Origin: CAZCZU01 sp964503475
Lineage (GTDB): Bacteria > Pseudomonadota > Zetaproteobacteria > Mariprofundales > Mariprofundaceae
Length of the DNA: 41,121 bases
NCBI GenBank assembly: GCA_964503475.1
Contig: CAZCZU010000025.1
Span: forward strand, 1-41,121
Reading direction: 5' to 3'
Position 1 is the first letter of the stretch. The number at the start of each line of letters is the position of its first letter. The notes under the pieces were generated by a model. That model ran no database searches and was not told where the DNA came from. It was given only the letters and a program-made list of their open reading frames with translations. A program made the position numbers and the translations under genes. This document shows positions 24,562 through 31,074 of this stretch, one piece after another.

Positions 24562-25392
24562 TCAGGAGAAGATGGATTTGATGCGGTTGCCGAGGCTGCC
24601 GGCAAAGCCCATATCCTTCGGTGCGATTTCGTAGAGGGTGCTGACACCGATCCCCTTCAGGGTGATGTTGCGCGGCTTGCCGATCAGGATGTCATCCGAG
24701 TAATCGCGAATCTTGGTGTGGATCAGGCCGTAGACGATTTCGTCGATCAACACCTGGTTGACCCGGGCCGAGCCTTCAATGCGCGAACCCTTGTCCATGG
24801 CATGGCCGATGAAGTCCTGACGGTCGCCCGGAAGCTCCTTCACATATCCGCAGGTGATGCCGATGCGGAAATCGATGCCGCCGACAATCTTCTTCAGCTT
24901 TTTACGGCTGGTACCGATGGAGCGGCGGATCAGCATCGCGGCCAGCACGGCATCGATCGCCTGCTCGAAGACGGCCATGACACCGTCGCCAAGGCGTTTG
25001 ACGATAGCGCCGTCGTAGCGGGTTACCGCCTCCTCGCAGATGTCGCAGAAGATACGGTTGCGCATGTAGCCCTTGGTGTGCCCCATCTCGCGCTTGTACT
25101 GGGTGGAGCCGACCAGGTCGGTGAACATGATGCACTTGTAGTGGTCCTGGGTGGTGGAGATGATGCGGGCAACATTCTCGACCAGGCTATCCATGTCGAT
25201 CGGGGTAGTGTCGATGCGGCTGGCCGGCCGCGAGGCCGCCAGCTGGTGCAGCAGGTTGAGGTTGCCCTCCGAGATCAGCTGCACGGTTGAATCGTTATGA
25301 AGCAGGGCATCGGTGGCCTTGCCTTCGCCCAGAACCGGCTTCAGCTGCAGTGCTGTCTTCTCGTCGATCTTCTTCTGTTCATTCGCCGCCAT
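24562..25392 (-). CDS. Class III nucleotidyl cyclase domain protein
   Basis: A soluble 276-residue protein whose residues 85-255 form a class III adenylate/guanylate cyclase domain. Metal-binding Asp: D92 in IMFTDLVGST and D136 in VKRLGDGVMAVF. Lys 132 and D193 (in QDFIGHAMDKGSRI) are at the positions that read adenine, and R204 is the transition-state Arg. The usual Asn partner of that Arg (in VN.AAR) is Asp 200 here, so activity needs testing. The first 80 residues show no known sensor domain. ATG 25392 is preferred: homology and an AAGGGGAT site are there; upstream frame is Pro-rich noise. Only this cyclase and one cyclic-nucleotide-binding-like domain (30.5 kb) occur in the window. It is divergent from the tRNA-Pro gene. 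Confidence 0.85.
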   Translation of the reverse strand: MAANEQKKIDEKTALQLKPVLGEGKATDALLHNDSTVQLISEGNLNLLHQLAASRPASRIDTTPIDMDSLVENVARIISTTQDHYKCIMFTDLVGSTQYKREMGHTKGYMRNRIFCDICEEAVTRYDGAIVKRLGDGVMAVFEQAIDAVLAAMLIRRSIGTSRKKLKKIVGGIDFRIGITCGYVKELPGDRQDFIGHAMDKGSRIEGSARVNQVLIDEIVYGLIHTKIRDYSDDILIGKPRNITLKGIGVSTLYEIAPKDMGFAGSLGNRIKSIFS

Positions 25393-25498
25393 GCTATCCC
25401 CTTGTGCGATCAGCAGGGTAGCAGACTCTTTCCGGAGCGACAAAGCTATGATCTGTATCACCCTGGCGGGTGGGGGAGGGCAGGTTCGCTCAAGTGGC

Positions 25499-25527
25499 TT
25501 GCAGAGAGGGGGGCGAACGCATATGAT
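25499..25527 (+). promoter_or_regulatory. Promoter of tRNA-Pro
   Basis: TTGCAG (25499-25504), exactly 17 bases, TATGAT (25522-25527), then GCGCGTCC. The GC-rich discriminator between -10 and the start is typical of stable-RNA promoters under stringent control. Transcription would begin about ten bases before the tRNA. Confidence 0.65.
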
Positions 25528-25543
25528 GCGCGTCCTCACAAAT

Positions 25544-25620
25544 CGGGATGTGGCGCAGCCTGGTAGCGCGTACCGTTCGGGACGGTAAGGTCGGAGGTTC
25601 GAACCCTCTCATCCCGACCA
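25544..25620 (+). tRNA. tRNA-Pro (anticodon CGG)
   Basis: 77 bases, cloverleaf complete: acceptor CGGGATG/CATCCCG (25544-25550 with 25610-25616), D arm with GGTAGCGC, anticodon loop TTCGGGA giving CGG, T arm GGAGGTTCGAACCCTC, and encoded CCA end. A promoter precedes and a strong terminator follows, so it is a single-gene unit. Confidence 0.97.
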
Positions 25621-25630
25621 TATATAACCA

Positions 25631-25660
25631 AGGGGCCGCTTTTAAAGCGGCCCCTTTTTT
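25631..25660 (+). terminator. Terminator of tRNA-Pro
   Basis: A 9-bp stem AGGGGCCGC/GCGGCCCCT (25631-25639 with 25647-25655), loop TTTTAAA that can itself pair, is followed by a run of six T. It lies 11 bases after the tRNA and seven before the convergent EF-hand gene. Confidence 0.92.
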
Positions 25661-25666
25661 ATGGAT

Positions 25667-26293
25667 TCAGTTCCCCTGGCGACCTGAGCCCATGGGCCGG
25701 CTCCGGCGATGAAACTGCATGAACTCACTGCGACTGATGTTACCGTCGCCGTTGGCATCCATCTCCTTGAATGACGGGGCATCGGCGGCGCGTTTGAGCC
25801 TGCGCCCCTCGTCGCTGCGCTGCTGCATGCGTTTGTCGTGAAAGGCTTCGAATTCGTCTGCATCGATCTTGCCGTTGCCATTGGCATCCATGTCGTCGAA
25901 TCGCGGCCGTTGAGCCATCCCCTTGCGTGGACCCATGCCTTGGCCGGTGCGCATAGTGTTGCGCTGCTGCATGCGCTTCTCACGCTGGGCCTGCTGGCCT
26001 GCCCTTAACTCCTCGGGCGAAAGCTGGTCGTCGGCATTGGTATCGAAATCCTCGAAGGAGGGGGCGTTGCGCATTTGCCGCATCGGTGTGCCATTGGCCA
26101 TGCGTGCATCCTGGCGCTGCTGCTGCACCTGGTTGAATTCGCCGGGGCTGATGGCGCCGTCGTGATTGAGGTCGTAACTGGCAAATGGAATCGGCCCACG
26201 GGCCGGCAGCTCCGCCGAATGTGCGGTCAGTGGGGCTGCCGAGATCAGCAGTGTTGCCGCGGCAAGCAGGGAAAACGAACAGGATTCATGCAT
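25667..26293 (-). CDS. Exported four-EF-hand calcium-binding protein
   Basis: A 208-residue periplasmic or secreted protein with signal peptide (about 1-26, ending AHSA). Four canonical EF-hand loops: D41-E52 (DLNHDGAISPGE), D84-E95 (DTNADDQLSPEE), D136-E147 (DANGNGKIDADE) and D179-E190 (DANGDGNISRSE), each with Gly or equivalent at position 6 except the second (Asp). Linkers are rich in Gln, Arg and Met. Such proteins buffer or sense Ca2+ outside the cytoplasm; partner unknown. ATG 26293 is chosen since AAGGAG lies eight bases before it and the signal peptide begins there; the longer frame start adds only six residues. A TATACT element 35 bases upstream could be its -10. It is downstream of and on the same strand as dnaB, with an 80-base gap. 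Confidence 0.88.
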   Translation of the reverse strand: MHESCSFSLLAAATLLISAAPLTAHSAELPARGPIPFASYDLNHDGAISPGEFNQVQQQRQDARMANGTPMRQMRNAPSFEDFDTNADDQLSPEELRAGQQAQREKRMQQRNTMRTGQGMGPRKGMAQRPRFDDMDANGNGKIDADEFEAFHDKRMQQRSDEGRRLKRAADAPSFKEMDANGDGNISRSEFMQFHRRSRPMGSGRQGN

Positions 26294-26373
26294 GGGTCTA
26301 TCTCCTTCCATGGCAGGGAATGGATCGAGTATAGACCTTCCGAATGTGGGGCGGGCAGAAGAGGGGCTGCCGA

Positions 26374-27765
26374 TCAGGCGTCGAAATCGCCGCCCTGATG
26401 GTTTTCGAAGCGGGTGTACTCGTGCAGGAAGGTGAGGCGCACCGTGCCCGTCGGGCCGTTACGCTGTTTGGCGACGATGATTTCGGCGATGCCTTCGTTC
26501 TCCGGCTTCTTGTGATAGACCTCGTCACGGTAGATGAACATGATGATATCGGCGTCCTGCTCGATCGCACCGGACTCACGCAAATCGGACATCATCGGTC
26601 GCTTGTCGGCACGGGACTCCAGCGAGCGGTTGAGCTGGGAGAGCACGATGACCGGCACATCCAGCTCCTTGGCCAGGCCTTTCAGCGAGCGGGTGATCTC
26701 GGAGATCTCCTGCTCTCGGCGCTCGGCATCGGAGCGGCCACTCATCAGCTGCAGGTAGTCGATCAGGATCAGGTCGAGCCCCTTGGCCTCGCGTTTCAGG
26801 CGGCGACATTTGGAGCGTACCTCCATCACCGAGATGGAAGGTGTATCGTCGATGAATACCGAAGATTCGGCCAGTCGGCCGCTGGCGGAGGCCAGTTTGC
26901 GCCAGTCGTCGGAAGAGAAGCGGCCGGTGCGCAGATGTTTCATGTTCACGCGCGCTTCACAGGCCAGCATTCGCATGGCGATCTGTTGCGAGGACATCTC
27001 CAGTGAGAATACGGCAACGACCTGCGGCCCCTCGTCCTCGGCGCCGACGGCGGTGTTCTGGGCCAGGTTCATCGAGAAGGCGGTCTTACCCATACTGGGG
27101 CGGCCGGCAACGATGATCAGGTCGCCACGCTGCATGCCGGCGGTCATCTCGTCGAGATCGCGGAAGCCGGTCGCGACGCCGGTAATCGACTTCTGTTCGG
27201 CGTAGCGTGTTTCCAGTTCGCGATAGCTCTCCAGCATCAGGTCGCTGATGCGGCTGAACGAGGGGCGCGATTTGTTGAAGTTTTCGGCTACGGCCAGCAT
27301 GCGTGATTCGGCCTTGTCGAGATGCTCGTTGACCAGGCGGCCGCTCTCGCCATAGACCTCCTGCGAGATTTTGCCGCAGACCGAGAGCAGATCACGCAGC
27401 ACGGCGCGTTCGCGCACGATGTCGGCGTAATGCTTGATGTTGGCAGCGGTCGGCAGCGAGCTGACCAGGCGGCTTAAATAGGCCTCGCCGCCACAGGCAT
27501 CGAGATCCTCGTTACGCTCCAGCTGATCCTTGACGGTCAGGGCATCGACAGGCTGATGGCGGGCAGACAGCTCAAGGATGGCCGCAAAGATGCGGCGGTT
27601 GGCCTCGACATAGAAGTGGTCGGGCAGCAGGGCACCCTCGAGGCGCTCCAGCGCCTCGGGATCAAGCATGATGCCCCCCAGGACCGCACACTCGGCATCA
27701 TACGAATGGGGAGGAACCCGTTCGCGAAGCTCCGAGGTGTGCGGCAGGGGGGAAATCTGGCTCAA
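26374..27765 (-). CDS. dnaB: Replicative DNA helicase
   Basis: Hexameric 5'-3' helicase that unwinds the fork and recruits DnaG primase. 463 residues: N-terminal domain (15-120, PPHSYDAECAVLGGIMLDP), linker, and RecA-like motor with Walker A GRPSMGKT (221-228), FSLEM, and Walker B LILIDYLQLM. C-terminal RDEVY...IIVAKQRNGPTG is typical. No intein. Start: homologous sequence begins before any ATG; the first usable codon is TTG 27765, whose TTGA overlaps the rplI stop, so translation is probably coupled to rplI. It ends the rpsF operon. Essential gene, and the rplI-dnaB order is widely conserved. Confidence 0.95.
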   Translation of the reverse strand: MSQISPLPHTSELRERVPPHSYDAECAVLGGIMLDPEALERLEGALLPDHFYVEANRRIFAAILELSARHQPVDALTVKDQLERNEDLDACGGEAYLSRLVSSLPTAANIKHYADIVRERAVLRDLLSVCGKISQEVYGESGRLVNEHLDKAESRMLAVAENFNKSRPSFSRISDLMLESYRELETRYAEQKSITGVATGFRDLDEMTAGMQRGDLIIVAGRPSMGKTAFSMNLAQNTAVGAEDEGPQVVAVFSLEMSSQQIAMRMLACEARVNMKHLRTGRFSSDDWRKLASASGRLAESSVFIDDTPSISVMEVRSKCRRLKREAKGLDLILIDYLQLMSGRSDAERREQEISEITRSLKGLAKELDVPVIVLSQLNRSLESRADKRPMMSDLRESGAIEQDADIIMFIYRDEVYHKKPENEGIAEIIVAKQRNGPTGTVRLTFLHEYTRFENHQGGDFDA

Positions 27766-28211
27766 GCGTTTTCGGCTTCGACCTTGACCGTCAGGTCGGC
27801 AACAACATCCGGATGCAGACGTACGCGGAAGCCGTGCTCGCCAACCGTCTTGATCTGCTCATCCAGCAGGATGTTGCGACGCTCAACCGTGTTGCCACTC
27901 TCGGCCAGCAGCTCGGCCAGGTCGGTGGTGGAGACCGAACCGTAGAGGTGCTCGCCATCGGACGTGGCGCGGGTGATGGCGAGGCTCAGGCCGGAAAGCT
28001 TCTCGGCTTCGCCCTTGGCGGCGGCCAGAACTTCCATCTGCTGCGCCTCAAGCACCATGCGACGGCGCTCGAACAGCTTGCGGTTCGCCTCGTTGGCAGT
28101 AATGGCCTTGCCCTGCGGCAGCAGGAAGTTGCGGCCGTAGCCTGCGCGTACGTTTACTTCGTCGCCCACGTTGCCGAGGCCTTCAACTCGTTCCAACAGA
28201 ATCAACTGCAT
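27762..28211 (-). CDS. rplI: 50S ribosomal protein L9
   Basis: Binds 23S rRNA below the L1 stalk and helps keep reading frame. 149 residues, the normal length: N-terminal domain MQLILLERVEGLGNVGDEV with the signature GYGRNFLLPQGKA (25-37), long connecting helix (about 40-75) and C-terminal domain. The ATG overlaps the DUF2232 stop (TAATG) and the stop overlaps the dnaB TTG, showing tight coupling in the operon. Confidence 0.97.
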   Translation of the reverse strand: MQLILLERVEGLGNVGDEVNVRAGYGRNFLLPQGKAITANEANRKLFERRRMVLEAQQMEVLAAAKGEAEKLSGLSLAITRATSDGEHLYGSVSTTDLAELLAESGNTVERRNILLDEQIKTVGEHGFRVRLHPDVVADLTVKVEAENA

Positions 28212-29209
28212 TATTTTCCTCCAGTTGCCGGTTCCATGTTCCGGCGGTAATCAAACCAGATATCAAGCAGGCCCAAAATGATGAACGGTAGCATCATCAT
28301 CGACCACATCAGCAATATCAGGTACATCATCACAATGACGACCTGCATGTTGCGCACCTTCAGCCAGGTGTGCGCAATGGCAACGCCCTGCACAGCCAGC
28401 ATTCCGGCCAGTATGATCCCGGCCGTGATGCCCATGTACTGCAGCGATCCGCCGGCCAGGTTGCCGAAGATCATTGCCACGACAAAGGCGATGCCGGTAA
28501 TCCGACCCATGCGAAGCTTCAGCCATGATGCTGTATCACCACGGTAGAAGCCGTGCAGTACAGCCACATGCCGGCCCAGCAGCAGGTTCAGCCACCAGGT
28601 CAGCCAGAGGCTGAAACCGAGTATGCCCGGCAGGGCCCAGCCCAGGAAGACGCGAATCTGGCGTTCCACCTCGGCCGGCATCTGTTGTCCATCCGGTGCT
28701 GTACCGGCCTGGGCAAAGAGCGGTGCGACCAGCTGGTCGACCAGGGCATGCAGCGGCACCCCCTTGCTGACTGCGCCGGCAACCAGTGTTGCCGCTACGG
28801 CCATGAAGATGGCAGTGCCGATCTGCCGTGCCGCATGGCTGACGCCCTCCTGCCGCTGCAATGCCCTGGCTGCCATGATCGGCAGCAAGGCATAGAGCAC
28901 CAGAAACAGCACGCCGCCGCTGAAGTTGCCGCCGCCCAGGGCGATCACGGCAACGGTCGACAGCAAAGCCACCTGCAGGGCGTAGGCGAAGCCGCCACCC
29001 AGCAGGATCAGGGCAAACAGGGCCGGCACCATCAGGTGCACAGCCATGCCGGCAATGGTTGCCAGCGCCGCCAGCACGGGAGCACCGGCCAGAAGGCCGG
29101 GCAACCACATGATGGCGGAAAACATCACCAGGGCCAGGGCTGTACAGGGAATCCTCCGGGTCAGCACAAAGGCTGCGGCCGGTGGTAGTGAACGGGGCGT
29201 TCCTTCCAT
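28211..29209 (-). CDS. DUF2232 multi-pass membrane protein
   Basis: A 332-residue inner-membrane protein with about eight hydrophobic segments (about 24-41, 50-75, 82-110, 128-165, 200-225, 250-270, 275-300, 305-325). It fits the DUF2232 family, which often lies between rpsR and rplI in proteobacteria that have it, and is distantly like S-component energy-coupling transporters; function unknown. ATG 29209 is chosen: a weak AGGACTGAG precedes it and the upstream frame is non-hydrophobic arginine-rich noise running into rpsR. It starts 26 bases after rpsR and shares one base with rplI. Product and ribosomal genes have no obvious functional tie; linkage appears to be expression-level. Confidence 0.82.
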   Translation of the reverse strand: MEGTPRSLPPAAAFVLTRRIPCTALALVMFSAIMWLPGLLAGAPVLAALATIAGMAVHLMVPALFALILLGGGFAYALQVALLSTVAVIALGGGNFSGGVLFLVLYALLPIMAARALQRQEGVSHAARQIGTAIFMAVAATLVAGAVSKGVPLHALVDQLVAPLFAQAGTAPDGQQMPAEVERQIRVFLGWALPGILGFSLWLTWWLNLLLGRHVAVLHGFYRGDTASWLKLRMGRITGIAFVVAMIFGNLAGGSLQYMGITAGIILAGMLAVQGVAIAHTWLKVRNMQVVIVMMYLILLMWSMMMLPFIILGLLDIWFDYRRNMEPATGGK

Positions 29210-29235
29210 CTCAGTCCTGACCGTGCAGCTGCCCC

Positions 29236-29583
29236 TTAATCGTGGTGCAGCGGCGTAAAGGCGAGCAGAGCCAGAACACGGGCGCGCTTGATGGCGGCCG
29301 TCAGCTGGCGCTGATGTTTCGAACAGGTGCCGGTCACACGCGACGGCAGGATCTTGCAACGCTCGGTGATGAACTGGCCCAGCAGATCCGGGTTTTTGTG
29401 ATCGATCTGCATGCTGGTGTCCGCACAGAACTTGCAGAACTTGCGGCGGCGCTGGAACTTGCCACGGCCGCCACCGCGACGGCGGTCACCACCGCGCTCG
29501 TTGCGGTCGCCACCACGGCGGTTGTTGCCTTCTGCACTGCGGCGAACCGGCTGTTCGGTATTGGTTTTTGTCTCTTCGCTCAT
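29236..29583 (-). CDS. rpsR: 30S ribosomal protein S18 with basic N-terminal extension
   Basis: Binds S6 and the 16S rRNA platform. 115 residues, about 40 longer than E. coli S18. The core (about 44-110) has KFCKFC (C50, C53), ERCKILPSRVTGTCSKHQRQL (C76, C87) and ALLAFTPLHHD. The four cysteines make this the zinc-ribbon C+ form. The extension (1-43) is rich in Arg, Gly, Asp and Glu with RGG-like repeats (NRRGGDRNERGGDRRRGGGRG). ATG 29583 is preferred, eight bases after AGGAG; an ATG two codons earlier overlaps the priB stop as ATGA and may be used by coupling. DNA context is the usual rpsF-priB-rpsR order. Confidence 0.95.
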   Translation of the reverse strand: MSEETKTNTEQPVRRSAEGNNRRGGDRNERGGDRRRGGGRGKFQRRRKFCKFCADTSMQIDHKNPDLLGQFITERCKILPSRVTGTCSKHQRQLTAAIKRARVLALLAFTPLHHD

Positions 29584-29585
29584 CG

Positions 29586-29915
29586 TCATCTCTCCTGGTG
29601 AGATTCAGTTTGTTGCGGGTGGCATGCGTCCACCCATATTTCAACCTGCCCCCATCGTTGCTCTCCGTCGCGGCTGTAGTAGCGACGACGCAGGCTTCCT
29701 TCGATGGCGACCTGTCGCCCCTCGAGGCGGGCAAGTCGTTCGGCCATCGATCCTGTGGCTCGCAGGGGGATGGGCTGTTCGTCGACCAGCACCGCCCTGG
29801 CGGGCCCCAGATGAGGGCGATGGATGTGCAACGCGGCGATGACCGCCATGCTGCCATCCGGAGTCCAGCGCTGGCGGATTGCATCCAGTGTGCCAGTCAG
29901 CTGGACCCGATTCAT
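29586..29915 (-). CDS. priB: Primosomal replication protein N
   Basis: Small OB-fold single-strand DNA-binding protein that stabilises PriA at stalled forks for DnaB reloading. 109 residues, beginning MNRVQLTGTLDAI, with HIHRPHLGPARAV and EGSLRRRYYSRDGEQRWGQVEIWV, in keeping with the family (E. coli PriB is 104 residues). Placement between rpsF and rpsR is the classic location and largely secures the call, since PriB sequences diverge fast. The ATG is two bases after the rpsF stop; its stop overlaps an upstream ATG of rpsR. dnaB, its functional partner, is four genes downstream in the same operon. Confidence 0.9.
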   Translation of the reverse strand: MNRVQLTGTLDAIRQRWTPDGSMAVIAALHIHRPHLGPARAVLVDEQPIPLRATGSMAERLARLEGRQVAIEGSLRRRYYSRDGEQRWGQVEIWVDACHPQQTESHQER

Positions 29916-29917
29916 AA

Positions 29918-30340
29918 TCAGGCTTCGGCTTCTCCGGCGGCAGCCTTGGTCTTTTCGGCCGGCTTGGCTTCAGCTTCGGGCTTGGTCTCTTCGGCAGCCT
30001 TGGTCTCTTCGGCCGGCTTGGCCTTGCGACGCAGCAGCGGAGACGGCTCGTCGGAGAGCTCGCTCAGCTTGGTGGTCAGGAAACGCATCACGCGCTCGTC
30101 CAGGCGCAGGGCCTCTTCAAGTGTGGCAGCAGCCTGCGGCTCACCGTCGGTGATCAGCAGGGTGTAATGGCCACGTTTGCGTTTGTTGATGCTGTAGGCC
30201 AGCTGACGGGAACCCCAGTATTCGCGTTTGACGATACGGCCACCGGCCTTCTCGACACGCTCAACCACGTCGTTGGTCAGCTGTTCGGTGTTTTCCTGGG
30301 ATACGTCAGGATTAACGATGAAAATGGTCTCGTAATACAC
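29918..30340 (-). CDS. rpsF: 30S ribosomal protein S6 with charged C-terminal tail
   Basis: Forms a dimer with S18 on the platform of the small subunit. 140 residues from GTG 30340 (VYYETIFIVNPDVS), with the core ending near residue 100 (RVMRFLTTKL). GTG is chosen because GAGAGGAG precedes it by seven bases and the S6 N-terminus is strictly conserved. The C-terminal 35 residues are low complexity, Lys/Glu/Ala/Pro in repeated AEETK/PAEKTK units (about 106-140). E. coli S6 also has an acidic tail that is extended by RimK with glutamate, but this one is longer. First gene of the operon, with a strong promoter and structured leader upstream. Confidence 0.95.
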   Translation of the reverse strand: MYYETIFIVNPDVSQENTEQLTNDVVERVEKAGGRIVKREYWGSRQLAYSINKRKRGHYTLLITDGEPQAAATLEEALRLDERVMRFLTTKLSELSDEPSPLLRRKAKPAEETKAAEETKPEAEAKPAEKTKAAAGEAEA

Positions 30341-30436
30341 TACGGCGCTCCTCTCGGTGTACCTTTCGTACGCCCCGGCTCTCATTAGCGCGGCCGGAGC
30401 AAGGTATGTTGTGCGGGCAACAGAGCCCGCAAAGAG
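30341..30436 (-). promoter_or_regulatory. Leader of the rpsF operon, possible S6:S18 autoregulatory site
   Basis: About 95 untranslated bases lie between the predicted start site and the GTG. Near the 5' end is a perfect stem TGCGGGC/GCCCGCA (30412-30418 with 30425-30431). Next to the ribosome site is a short GTAC stem-loop (30359-30371) directly followed by ACCGAG. Published S6:S18 binding leaders present a CCG bulge near the rpsF ribosome site, like helix 22 of 16S rRNA; the match here is by eye only. Confidence 0.35.
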
Positions 30437-30442
30437 CGCGGC

Positions 30443-30471
30443 AATATAGGTAAAGTCAACGGGGTTGGCAA
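30443..30471 (-). promoter_or_regulatory. Promoter of the rpsF-dnaB operon
   Basis: Minus strand TTGCCA (30471-30466), exactly 17 bases, TATATT (30448-30443), then GCCGCGCTC. Both hexamers are close to consensus (five of six each), and the GC-rich discriminator suits a ribosomal operon under stringent control. Transcription should start near 30436. Confidence 0.75.
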
Positions 30472-30510
30472 GTGCCGTGTTGCGGATGGGCGTTCAGTGG
30501 AGGTTTTTGC

Positions 30511-30936
30511 TCATCCTTCCCATTCGCCATAGGTATCTTTGGCGTGGCGCATGCCGAGTGCGCGCAGGGCCTCGGCAAAGTTCTCCATTTCAAAGGCGAC
30601 GTTGTTGATCTCCTCGATCGGGAAGGCGATGACGGCAAGATCCCTTGTCGCCTTGACGTCGGCAATCGGTGAGCTCAGGCCTGCGGTGGATATTTCGCCG
30701 GCTACGTCGCCCGGACCCAGGGTGGAGACGGAGTCGCCGCCGGCGATCACCTCCGCCTCGCCCTGCAGGATCAGGAAGAGATGGGGGTTGAACTCCCCCT
30801 CGGTGATCAGGTTCTCGCCGGCAGGGATTTTCATCTCCTCCGCCTTTTCGAGCAGTGCATCGAGCGTGGCTTCCGGCAGGCGGCCGAAGAGGGGGTGCGC
30901 AGTTGCAGCAGAACGGTTCGCGGGATCGATGGCCAT
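30511..30936 (-). CDS. Stand-alone cyclic-nucleotide-binding-like domain protein
   Basis: A 141-residue cytosolic protein consisting of one cNMP-binding (CRP-like) beta-roll with helices: PLFGRLPEATLDALL (15-29), GENLITEGEFNPHLFLILQGEAEV (40-63), and the phosphate-binding cassette region GDVAGEISTAGLSSPIADV (77-95). No DNA-binding or kinase domain follows. The cassette keeps Gly-Glu (80-81), but the Arg that holds the cyclic phosphate (normally in PR.A) is Ile 91 here, so it may not bind cNMP in the usual way. ATG 30936 is chosen: AGGAGG lies nine bases upstream. It is followed, 39 bases on, by the rpsF promoter. Upstream are a possible -10 (TAGAAT, 30995-30990) and a palindrome. Partner unknown. 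Confidence 0.8.
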   Translation of the reverse strand: MAIDPANRSAATAHPLFGRLPEATLDALLEKAEEMKIPAGENLITEGEFNPHLFLILQGEAEVIAGGDSVSTLGPGDVAGEISTAGLSSPIADVKATRDLAVIAFPIEEINNVAFEMENFAEALRALGMRHAKDTYGEWEG

Positions 30937-31013
30937 GAATGAATACCTCCTCCACACAGGCGGGCCCGCAATGGCAGGGCCTGGCAGCTATTCTAGCCAA
31001 TCTTCGCTCGCCC

Positions 31014-31030
31014 TGCTTGATGATCAAGCA
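31014..31030. repeat. 17-bp palindrome upstream of the cNMP-domain gene
   Basis: TGCTTGA-TGA-TCAAGCA is a perfect inverted repeat, 78 bases upstream of the ATG at 30936. It overlaps the -35 position implied by the TAGAAT at 30995-30990, so it could be an operator. The half sites resemble FNR half sites but the spacer is one base rather than four, so FNR is unlikely. Confidence 0.45.
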
Positions 31031-31035
31031 CCAAA

Positions 31036-31053
31036 GCCGGGCAGCTGCCCGGC
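31036..31053 (-). terminator. GC palindrome, probable original metF terminator
   Basis: An 18-base perfect palindrome (GCCGGGCAGCTGCCCGGC) followed on the minus strand by TTTGG. Without the inverted-repeat element it would stand about 21 bases past the metF stop, the usual place for a terminator. The T run is short, so strength is unsure. Confidence 0.5.
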
Positions 31054-31074
31054 CTCATGTGGATCGCGGCCGTT

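Noticed and set aside
31014..31030. FNR/CRP binding site
   Set aside because: The TTGAT/ATCAA halves are separated by one base instead of four, so the protein spacing does not fit.
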